From: an uncultured Saprospiraceae bacterium
GTDB lineage: Bacteria; Bacteroidota; Bacteroidia; Chitinophagales; Saprospiraceae
Direction of reading: 5' to 3'
Length of the DNA stretch: 9,863 nt
Assembly: GCA_938033975.1 (NCBI GenBank)
Contig: CALHKJ010000366.1
Coordinates: 1 to 9,863, forward strand
In this document: positions 1-6,932 of the stretch, in pieces
Numbering within the stretch: position 1 is the first letter of the stretch
Layout of the letters: each line of letters begins with the position of its first letter
The notes under the pieces: model-generated
What the model was told of the DNA's origin: nothing
Databases searched by the model: none
Seen by the model: only the letters and a program-made list of their open reading frames with translations
Program-made: the position numbers and the translations under genes

Positions 1-1020
1 TTTGATGGCAAAAAAATAGATAGCGTAACCAATCATCTTCAGAATGCATTTCAAGAGCATGGAACGAGTATCACAAGGCTAACAGAGGCAATTGAAAAAG
101 AGACTAAGGATTTAGAACGTGCTGAAAATTCCTTAGAAAAACATAAGAGCAAATTAAAATTAAAACTAGAAGCATTGGGTTTTGCCTCTATTGAAGAAAT
201 GAGTAAAAACTTATTGGAAGAAAGTGAAGCAAACCAAATCACCGAAAAAGAAATTGAGCTCACAAAGCTATTTACAGAAAACAAAACTCAACTAAAATCT
301 CTTGATGAAAATGTAAGCAAGATGAGTGCTGCTGATAAATCACCTGAAGTAAGTCTTGAAGAATTAAGTATCGAATTGTCTGCACAAGAATCAATCAAAG
401 ATAAAACCAATGTATTGATTGGTGAAAAAACAAATCAGCTCAAAGCTGATGAAGAAAATAAGAAAAAGAAAAAGGAACAACTTGCTCAAATCGAAAAACT
501 CAACAAGGAATTTGAAAAATGGTCTTTGTTGACCAACATGATTGGAGATGCCAATGGAAATAAATTTGCTAATTTTTCACAAGGACTAACTCTGCAAAAC
601 CTTTTGGTCTTTGCCAATCATCGTTTGAAAAATCTATCAGATCGATATCTTCTCGATAAGCCAAAAGATGGTGGGCCATTAAGAGTGGTTGATTTATTTC
701 AAGGAAATACGCACAGAGCAGTGTCGACTCTATCAGGTGGTGAAAGTTTTTTAATTAGTCTTGCTTTGGCGCTTAGTTTATCCGATATGGCATCAAGAAA
801 TGTTTCTTTAGAAAGTCTCTTCATAGATGAAGGCTTTGGAACACTTGATCAAGAGACTTTAGACATAGCGATGAACACACTTGAAAAACTTCAATCAGAA
901 AGTCAGAAAATGGTAGGTGTCATTTCTCATGTAGAAGCGCTCAAAGAAAGAATTACGGTCCAAATTAAATTAGAGAAAAACGCACAGGGATTTAGCAATA
1001 TTGGAGTTGTTCAAAATTAA
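1..1020 (+). CDS. sbcC: SbcC, ATPase subunit of the SbcCD exonuclease (5'-truncated by window edge)
   Basis: This is the C-terminal 339 residues of an SMC/Rad50-like ATPase. The frame is open from base 1, so the true start lies upstream; the TTG at 175 is not a start. Visible residues 1-170 are Lys/Glu-rich and heptad-like, as expected for the returning arm of the long coiled coil. From about residue 171 (FEKW) the C-terminal ATPase lobe begins. It has the ABC signature LSGGE (bases 730-744), a Walker B LFIDE (817-831), the D-loop GTLD (838-849) and a switch histidine in ISH (His codon 928-930), all intact. The zinc-hook CxxC and the Walker A motif are not seen and should lie off the left edge. 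By family knowledge SbcC works with the SbcD nuclease to cut hairpins and process double-strand ends; sbcD is often adjacent and may lie upstream. The stop overlaps the stop of the convergent gene by 4 bases. RecN or Rad50-like SMC proteins are less likely, because the spacing of LSGGE, IDEGFGTLD and ISH is typical of SbcC. Confidence 0.93.
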   Translation, partial: FDGKKIDSVTNHLQNAFQEHGTSITRLTEAIEKETKDLERAENSLEKHKSKLKLKLEALGFASIEEMSKNLLEESEANQITEKEIELTKLFTENKTQLKSLDENVSKMSAADKSPEVSLEELSIELSAQESIKDKTNVLIGEKTNQLKADEENKKKKKEQLAQIEKLNKEFEKWSLLTNMIGDANGNKFANFSQGLTLQNLLVFANHRLKNLSDRYLLDKPKDGGPLRVVDLFQGNTHRAVSTLSGGESFLISLALALSLSDMASRNVSLESLFIDEGFGTLDQETLDIAMNTLEKLQSESQKMVGVISHVEALKERITVQIKLEKNAQGFSNIGVVQN

Positions 1021-2078
1021 TACCTCGGAACTCGAGGCTTTTCATAGTTTGATCCCTCTGGACTCATATAACTAATCGAAATTTCAAATCCACCCAAGGA
1101 GTTGGCTGCCAATCTCAATTCAGATAAAGTGAAATCATAAGAGACACCAATCATCAAATTTTGCTTCTCAATCATTGCAGATACAATCAAACCTTCAAAT
1201 GAGGCTCCATCGATACTATTAGCAATACGCATATGCGTTCCCATTCTAAATCCAGACTCAGCTAGATGTATCAAGCTGTAAGAAAACGAACTTCCAATTT
1301 GAAGTAAATAAGAAGGACCTTGGGCATAAAAAACAAATGATGGTAAGATTTCTAAATCTGAATTCATGCCAAACTTTGCACCTCCGTTTAAACTAAATCT
1401 TCTAAGGTATTTATCATAAATAGTCCCATAGTTTGAGATGGAAGGTGTATTGATATGAGAAACTGCAAAACCCGCATGAGCACTCATACGTCTTGAAGCC
1501 ACACCTGCCCAGGCTACACCAAGATTGATATCAGGATAAACACCTGTCTTAAAATCTTGATCTGCAGGTATTGGTTCACCTGATGGCAAATTTGTATCAA
1601 TCTGCAAATTAGGAATATCAAATTGACGTCCAAACCAAAGATTGCCCCACTCTACGGAATTCTGACCAAAACCAATTTGGGATCCAATACTCAGGTAATT
1701 GCTAAACTTACCGAAGCTACCCTCTGATAATTGCATATTATATGATCCAGTCAAGTGAGCACGTATCTGTTTGAAATTACCTTCCCCTGCAGAGTCTTGT
1801 ATGAACATGCCACCAAGGGTAAATACATTTTTATTCTCTGGATTAAATTTATAATCAAAAGAAGTGTAAACAGTCTTGTAGGAATGTTGAAACCCAACCA
1901 AGGAATACCATTGATCGCGATAGTTGACTGTAAGTTTATATTCACCTTGAAAGTTGCCAGACAATGCAGGATTAACTGCATTGGCCGATTGGTTAAATTG
2001 ACTGAATACCGGATCCTGTCCAAAGCTAGAAGCAATGAACAAGAATAAGATGATATTTAGGAGTAATAATTTTCTCAT
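1017..2078 (-). CDS. PorP/SprF-family type IX secretion outer-membrane protein
   Basis: This 353-residue protein has a clear signal peptide (MRK, then a Leu/Ile/Phe-rich core to about residue 18). Cleavage is likely after Gly20, leaving mature QDPVFSQ. The start of the mature protein carries the family pattern: QDPVFSQFNQ, then NPALSG (residues 36-41) and NYRDQW (52-57). The rest is rich in alternating polar and aromatic or glycine residues, fitting an outer-membrane beta-barrel, and the length is usual for the family. PorP/SprF proteins are T9SS-associated, and SprF-like members are known to be required for secretion or surface attachment of cargo with type B C-terminal domains. Its upstream neighbour encodes exactly such a cargo. 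The ATG sits in ATGA, overlapping the TGA of that gene, so translation is probably coupled. An AAGGAG lies 16 bases upstream but is too far away to trust as a ribosome binding site. Genomes usually carry many paralogs, so a specific symbol is not given. The 3' end overlaps the sbcC stop by four bases. Confidence 0.9.
   Translation of the reverse strand: MRKLLLLNIILFLFIASSFGQDPVFSQFNQSANAVNPALSGNFQGEYKLTVNYRDQWYSLVGFQHSYKTVYTSFDYKFNPENKNVFTLGGMFIQDSAGEGNFKQIRAHLTGSYNMQLSEGSFGKFSNYLSIGSQIGFGQNSVEWGNLWFGRQFDIPNLQIDTNLPSGEPIPADQDFKTGVYPDINLGVAWAGVASRRMSAHAGFAVSHINTPSISNYGTIYDKYLRRFSLNGGAKFGMNSDLEILPSFVFYAQGPSYLLQIGSSFSYSLIHLAESGFRMGTHMRIANSIDGASFEGLIVSAMIEKQNLMIGVSYDFTLSELRLAANSLGGFEISISYMSPEGSNYEKPRVPRY
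1023..1042. terminator. Candidate hairpin terminator between convergent genes, possibly bidirectional
   Basis: CCTCG (1023-1027) pairs with CGAGG (1033-1037). A G-U pair can extend the stem to six, leaving loop AAC. Reading plus, it starts three bases after the sbcC stop and is followed by CTTTTC. Reading minus, it lies inside the last codons of the porP/sprF-like gene and is followed by TATTAATTTTG across that gene's stop. The stem is short and the T-runs are imperfect, so this is a candidate only. It is the sole terminator-like structure at a junction with no intergenic space. Confidence 0.35.
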
Positions 2079-5000
2079 CTAAGTATTGTTACATCTCCTT
2101 CAAGAAAATCAATTTCTCCATTTAGTTTTTCGATTCTTGCCTTCCAAACATACACTCCAGAATCAACTTCCTTTCCATTAAAGGTACCATCCCAAACAGG
2201 AAATTGATTTGAATCAGAAATGGTGATATCTTCAACTGAATGTAGTAATTCTCCCCAACGGTCAAATACTTCAAAATTCATGATCTTTACTCCTTCTTTA
2301 CCGAAAATAAAAAGTCGATCATTTCTATTATCTGAGTTAGGAGAAAAGCCTGTAGGTACTTCTATGAAGCTATCATCATTTTCATTAATAAAATATTGAT
2401 TCGTAGTGTATTTACAATTATTGGCATCCCTCACCGTCAAAGTGATAAAAAAGTCCGAAGTGACAGCTTCTACAATGGCATCTGGACAATCAATACAAGA
2501 AAGGCTAATTTCTGGAGACGAAGAATCCCAAAAATATTCAACTAAATTTGTTGCGTTGGTCATGAATTCTAATTCCAAGCTTGAGCCAAAAATAACTGAG
2601 GTATCAGCTGGTAAAGAGATGTATACAGAGTCAGACTCCTCAACGACAATTTCTTCAAAGTTAAGTTCGCAGCCCGCGCCATCGATCACTAACAAATCGT
2701 AAGTTCCTGCGTCCAAACCTGTTATCATAGTGTTGTCGAAAAAATTAATGCCATTCACTAAAAAATTATAAGGCTGGGTTCCACCTGCTGCAGAAATGAT
2801 GATTGAGCCAGATGCTTCACCAAAACATTCTGTTTCCATTGGCATAGGATCAATTAGCAGTGGATTTTCTGGTTGTGCCACTTCATAAGTATTTTCTAAA
2901 GTGCATCCATTGGCATCTGTGACAGTCAATTCATAAAGACCACTTGATAAGTTCTGTTGATCTTCAAGATTACTCCCGGTGCTCCAATCCACATCATAGG
3001 GTTCTACACCTCCAATTACTTCTCCTATAATACTTCCCGTCTCTTCTTCAAAACATTTTACATCTGTAATATCTTCTAGAAATCTTAGTTCTTCTGGTTG
3101 TTCAAATACGAAGTCCAACTCAACTTTGCACAACTCTTCATCTGTTACTGTAACTGAGTATATTCCAGAAGATAGGTTTGTAGCAGTGTTATTTTGCAAG
3201 TCCCCAATATTGTCAGACCATTCTGTTGTTAGTTCTCCTTCTCCTCCGCTTGGACTGATTGAAAATGCTCCGTTTGTATCTCCAAAACATTCAATCATAC
3301 TGATTGTGTCTAAGCCTAATAAAATTGCTGGAGGACTTGGCAAATAAATTGAATCATCATGCTTACAACCAAAATCGTCTGTAAGCACAAAATGATATGT
3401 GGAGTCACCTTTCAAAAGACCAATCGCTTCTTCAGTAATCCCATCATCCCAAATAATATCTCGGTCCTGTTCTTGAAGGATTCTACCGTCGGTATAAACG
3501 GTAGAATTCAAACTAATGATCCCATCAAGGGTATTAAAACATTCTGGCTCTCTTAGATCAAATTCAATATTGAGATCAGGGAAATTTATTAACTCAACAT
3601 TTTCAATTTTTGTGCAATTATTTGCATCCGTAATTGTCAACTCATAAAATCCAACAGGAACGTCTACAACTTCAACACCTGAAATACCATCCCCCCAGTC
3701 TACATCAAAAGGAATTGCTCCTCCTTCTATATTCAATTCGATTTCCTGAGAAAATTCATCATTACAAGCTGCTTGGATTGTTTCATCAAGTAAATTTATT
3801 TCTAATCTTTCTTCAACTTGAATCTCATTGCTAGTACTGCATCCATTTTCATCTGTCACAGTCACACTATAAGTTCCAGGAAAATAATTAATTGTTGATG
3901 AGTTTTCCGCTGAATCTTCCCAGACAAAATCATAAGCACCTGTCCCACCTGTCATTGTCAATTCTATTGACCCTTCATCTCCAAAACACGGAGGACGTTG
4001 GGCATTAATTTCAGAAAACTGAAGTGGTTGTGGATCTGAGATGACGATTGACTTTTCGAAATTACAACCACTGCCATCTGTAACTGTAAAGAAGTAAGTT
4101 CCCATCGCTAAATCTTCTTGGATAAATTCAGTTGAAGTGTTTTGCCAAAGGATAGAGTAAGGTTCATTGTCACTTTCCAGAATATCTATTTCTACAATTG
4201 CGTCTTGTTCTCCGACACAACTAATGGGTGTTTCATCCAGAAAAAGAGAAATATCTTCTGCATCAGGAACAGTTACCGTCTCTACAGTTGAACAACCATC
4301 ACTATCTACTACCCTCACGAGATAATCTCCTTCTGTCAAAAGACCAAAATCTCCATCATTATTCACTTGACCATTCAAATAATAAATAACAGCTCCTCCA
4401 TTTTCTGCAATTGCAGATACTTCTATTCCACCATCATTTCTTCCACTACAGCTAGGTGCAAAAATATTTTGTACTGCGATGTCTGGTCCATCAAAACAAG
4501 GAGGAGTTGCACATGTAATTGAATCCATATTAGTAGAACAGATTCCATTAAAGCCAGAAACAAAAAATGTATGTTCGGCATCTGCTTCTAGTCCTTCAAA
4601 AATATGACTGGTTTCCGTTGTTTGAAAATCTGGTGGTATTGAGTTTTGACTTACATTATAAAATTCAACTGGCGTGCTTGCTTCATTCCAAGTGATTTGA
4701 ATAGAACTCGGTGACAATGCCACACAATTTGTTATCTGAGGAAGCTCAGCAACAGGCAACACTTCAATTCTTATTTCATCAAAACTAGTACAACCATATG
4801 AATCTGTAACGTTCAATTTGTAGGTGACATCTGAAGTTGGGTTTACAAAGGTAGTATCACATTCAGTACAAAAGATATTAAAATTAGGAGACCAAAGATG
4901 ATCCACTTTATATGGAGATTCAAAGTGAATTGACCAAGAGCCAAGGAAGGAATTTTTATTAGAAATATCCGCTGTTGTAACGCTATCTGTTTTTATAATC

Positions 5001-6775
5001 AATTCCCAGTTACCATTTGCGGAAGCATCATCACGAAGTATTCTATTCCATTCACCTTCCGGCAAAAAATCACCAGTGTAATTTTCATTTTGATCAAACA
5101 CGGGACCTTGTAAAGCATTTCCGTTGTTTATATTTTCCGGAGCCGTAATTGTAAAGCAAGTATTATAGTAAGCATCTATGCATTCATCAGCATTTGGATT
5201 AACATCACAACTATTTGGTTTATCGCGAAGTCCATTGTTAGAGGTCAGCTCCAATATTTGCCCTTGAGGCGATTGAACATGAACTTCTATATCTGTGAGA
5301 TTCCTTGAAACCAAAGTATCGATACAAATTTTACTCAAAACTCCTCCACCTAAGTCTGTAGGCTCAACTCCTTGCACAAAAATAAAGCTTGTATAAACTC
5401 CGCCTGATTCTTCCAAAATAAGATCATTACTTTTTGTAAAAACTCTGTCTTCAAATTCTACAATTGGAGGTTCATATTCTGGAATCAAAATCAGGATATC
5501 ATTACCACACAAAGATGTATCCTGTGGCAACATGACTTGAGGCAATTGACTGTCGCGAATTTTTATCTTAATCGTATCTCTTATACAAGTTGTTCGTTGG
5601 ACATCTAAATAAATGTATTCATCTTCCTCTGCTTCATTGTCCTCAAAAGCTTCAATATTAAAAGATACTGAGGTTGCTCCGGGAGGTATATTGATATTAG
5701 CAGGAAGAGCAGAATAATCAGAACCTAAACTTGCTTGATCTGCGAAAGTCCCTTCTGATAATGAACTAATTTGAACATTGGTGGAGTTATTAGAAGGAAA
5801 GGGGGTTTCAATATTAATTTGAGCTGGAGCACAACCTTCTGCAATAGAGCCATCTGTACTTTCTGTATTTAAGCTGATATTAAGTGCTGAGGAAAACAAA
5901 CTTCCCGCTTCCAAAAATACAGCCGAATCAAAGTCTTGATCTTTTACATCGGCGATTGCCAGCTTTATAACATACTCTTGACAAGGCACAACGGCAGCTT
6001 GAGCTATAAAGACATCAAGGTAAGCATCGAATACGGGAAATTGATTGGGTGGAACTACATTGTAATATTGACTAAAGTTCAATGAACCATTTTCTCCTGA
6101 ACAATTATTTTCATTGATACTTCCTAATGTGCCTAATTCTCCACTATTGACAGAATTGATAGCAACATTATTATTTAAAAAAGATGTACCACTTGGATCA
6201 CTAGGATCTGGGACTCTAGCAATGTTTAAAGCATCATAGTTTCCTCCACTTGGATTTGGGCCAGTGATGAAAAAGCCAAAAACGTCGTTAAAGTTTGAAC
6301 AGACAAATTCGGGATATTCCTCAGATGCAAAAACGTATCTAAATCTTATTGTATCAGATTCAGGAATAAAAGTAATTTCATATCTGGCGATATCTAATAC
6401 ATCACTATTAGCTCCAGCAATTGCTTGCAAGTCATCGTCAGTATAGTTTTGATTTGAGGTACTACCCTTTGCATTTGTAGAAGGGTTATTTTGTTCTTCA
6501 ATAGTGCGGACAAAACCAGTAGATAGGACAATTCCTCTATTTATGCCAATGTAAGGCGAGGCATTTTCGAATACTCCTACAGCCCCGAGTGCCCCATCAT
6601 ATTGAATATCATTGATCTTAACTCCAGACCCCAAAAACACATTTTCGATGATATTAGTTGGGTTATAAGGCAAGGCATTGGCGCCATTAACTACAATTTG
6701 GGCAGACGAAGAGCTTGGCAAGTAGATGCTACTTACCAGAAATATTATCCATATTTTGATATTCCTATACTGCAT
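2075..6775 (-). CDS. Giant T9SS-secreted surface protein: choice-of-anchor L, P-domain-like, SprB repeats, type B sorting domain
   Basis: This 1566-residue secreted protein starts with a signal peptide (residues 1-25, likely cut SSSSA|Q). Approximate domains follow in order. A choice-of-anchor L domain spans 38-295, with the motifs GINRGIVLSTG, FASEEYPEF (149-157) and DVFGFFITGP. A Calx-beta-like domain with an acidic stretch EDNEAEEDE spans 298-408. A P-domain-like beta module spans 437-620 (IEVHVQSPQG, then GNWELIIKTD and GSWSIHFESP). An Ig/PKD-like module with CxxC (Cys636/639) spans 621-673, and a fibronectin III-like domain 675-757. Eight SprB-type repeats span about 770-1381, a second CxxC Ig-like module (Cys1427/1430) spans 1382-1466, and the type B sorting domain occupies 1470-1566. 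No catalytic domain is recognised, so an adhesin or gliding/surface role is inferred. The ATG at 6773-6775 is chosen because it opens the signal peptide and an in-frame stop lies eight codons upstream. The stop overlaps the next gene, the PorP/SprF-like protein, which is its probable dedicated export or anchoring partner. Confidence is high for secretion by T9SS and low for the exact ligand or role. Confidence 0.93.
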   Translation of the reverse strand: MQYRNIKIWIIFLVSSIYLPSSSSAQIVVNGANALPYNPTNIIENVFLGSGVKINDIQYDGALGAVGVFENASPYIGINRGIVLSTGFVRTIEEQNNPSTNAKGSTSNQNYTDDDLQAIAGANSDVLDIARYEITFIPESDTIRFRYVFASEEYPEFVCSNFNDVFGFFITGPNPSGGNYDALNIARVPDPSDPSGTSFLNNNVAINSVNSGELGTLGSINENNCSGENGSLNFSQYYNVVPPNQFPVFDAYLDVFIAQAAVVPCQEYVIKLAIADVKDQDFDSAVFLEAGSLFSSALNISLNTESTDGSIAEGCAPAQINIETPFPSNNSTNVQISSLSEGTFADQASLGSDYSALPANINIPPGATSVSFNIEAFEDNEAEEDEYIYLDVQRTTCIRDTIKIKIRDSQLPQVMLPQDTSLCGNDILILIPEYEPPIVEFEDRVFTKSNDLILEESGGVYTSFIFVQGVEPTDLGGGVLSKICIDTLVSRNLTDIEVHVQSPQGQILELTSNNGLRDKPNSCDVNPNADECIDAYYNTCFTITAPENINNGNALQGPVFDQNENYTGDFLPEGEWNRILRDDASANGNWELIIKTDSVTTADISNKNSFLGSWSIHFESPYKVDHLWSPNFNIFCTECDTTFVNPTSDVTYKLNVTDSYGCTSFDEIRIEVLPVAELPQITNCVALSPSSIQITWNEASTPVEFYNVSQNSIPPDFQTTETSHIFEGLEADAEHTFFVSGFNGICSTNMDSITCATPPCFDGPDIAVQNIFAPSCSGRNDGGIEVSAIAENGGAVIYYLNGQVNNDGDFGLLTEGDYLVRVVDSDGCSTVETVTVPDAEDISLFLDETPISCVGEQDAIVEIDILESDNEPYSILWQNTSTEFIQEDLAMGTYFFTVTDGSGCNFEKSIVISDPQPLQFSEINAQRPPCFGDEGSIELTMTGGTGAYDFVWEDSAENSSTINYFPGTYSVTVTDENGCSTSNEIQVEERLEINLLDETIQAACNDEFSQEIELNIEGGAIPFDVDWGDGISGVEVVDVPVGFYELTITDANNCTKIENVELINFPDLNIEFDLREPECFNTLDGIISLNSTVYTDGRILQEQDRDIIWDDGITEEAIGLLKGDSTYHFVLTDDFGCKHDDSIYLPSPPAILLGLDTISMIECFGDTNGAFSISPSGGEGELTTEWSDNIGDLQNNTATNLSSGIYSVTVTDEELCKVELDFVFEQPEELRFLEDITDVKCFEEETGSIIGEVIGGVEPYDVDWSTGSNLEDQQNLSSGLYELTVTDANGCTLENTYEVAQPENPLLIDPMPMETECFGEASGSIIISAAGGTQPYNFLVNGINFFDNTMITGLDAGTYDLLVIDGAGCELNFEEIVVEESDSVYISLPADTSVIFGSSLELEFMTNATNLVEYFWDSSSPEISLSCIDCPDAIVEAVTSDFFITLTVRDANNCKYTTNQYFINENDDSFIEVPTGFSPNSDNRNDRLFIFGKEGVKIMNFEVFDRWGELLHSVEDITISDSNQFPVWDGTFNGKEVDSGVYVWKARIEKLNGEIDFLEGDVTILR
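2078..2368 (-). other. T9SS type B (gliding-motility-associated) C-terminal sorting domain
   Basis: These are residues 1470-1566 of the large protein. Recognisable pieces are VPTGFSPNSDNRNDRLFIFG (family pattern P..FsPN.DG.ND.f), then FEVFDRWGELL, VWDGTFNGKEVDSGVYVWKA (W-G.-G...-G.Y.W) and the end FLEGDVTILR. Domains of this family direct export through the type IX system and, unlike the short type A signals, usually need a PorP/SprF-type partner, which is encoded immediately downstream. Confidence 0.92.
2633..4468 (-). repeat. Eight tandem SprB-type protein repeats
   Basis: Eight units of about 62-75 residues share a pattern: Cys near the start, often CFG or CxG, then G-S/G-I, GG.xPY, Trp, SG-x-Y, (V/T)VTD and (N/G)GC at the end. 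The opening and closing Cys pairs are 776/828, 853/904, 930/979, 1004/1054, 1079/1137, 1163/1216, 1241/1291 and 1317/1369. Unit 5 is longer because of an insertion around residues 1091-1106. The units are too divergent to be seen as DNA repeats, so this is an old array rather than a recent expansion. The family is named for SprB, the mobile gliding adhesin of Flavobacterium johnsoniae. Repeats of this kind are structural spacers on surface proteins. Confidence 0.85.
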
Positions 6776-6906
6776 TGCAATACGCCAAGTAATTCTCTAG
6801 GGATGTAAACTTCAGAATGAAGCAATTTATTAGCCTACTAAGTAAGAATTTATAGTAGCTAACGGACTGTTTATCGAAAAACTATATAAAGCCTTTAGCT
6901 TTAGTT

Positions 6907-6914
6907 TAACTTTG
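6907..6914 (+). promoter_or_regulatory. Candidate -7 promoter element for sppA
   Basis: TAACTTTG matches the Bacteroidota -7 consensus TAnnTTTG exactly and ends 18 bases before the sppA ATG, giving a very short AT-rich leader. No TTG or TTTG -33 element is seen at the usual spacing (the sequence there is ACTATATAAA), so support is from one half of the promoter only. A tandem CTTTAG pair (6893-6904) precedes it. The 157-base divergent region 6776-6932 must also contain the promoter of the minus-strand surface-protein gene, but I see no convincing element for it. Confidence 0.45.
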
Positions 6915-6932
6915 GTTAATTAATACAAATAT

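Noticed and set aside
175..1020. A separate gene starting at the TTG at 175
   Set aside because: The same frame is open from base 1 with the same coiled-coil composition, so it is one truncated sbcC gene.
1755..2048. Open frames antisense to the porP/sprF-like gene, and similar frames inside the large gene
   Set aside because: They have no family resemblance or signal features, and they overlap strongly supported genes on the other strand.
2095..2100. AAGGAG upstream of the porP/sprF-like start as a Shine-Dalgarno
   Set aside because: It is 16 bases from the ATG, is made by ordinary codons of the upstream gene (Glu-Gly), and Bacteroidota rarely rely on this signal.
2633..4468. CRISPR array or DNA tandem repeat
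   Set aside because: The periodicity exists only at protein level; the DNA units are diverged and there is no short exact repeat with spacers.
6810..6822. Small inverted repeat CTTCA-GAA-TGAAG in the divergent region
   Set aside because: A 5-base stem in AT-rich DNA is expected by chance. It could be part of an operator, but nothing else supports that.
6877..6884. TAGTTTTT on the minus strand as a -7 element for the large surface-protein gene
   Set aside because: It differs from TAnnTTTG at the last base, lacks a -33 TTTG, and would give a leader of about 100 bases; AT-rich sequence produces such near matches by chance.
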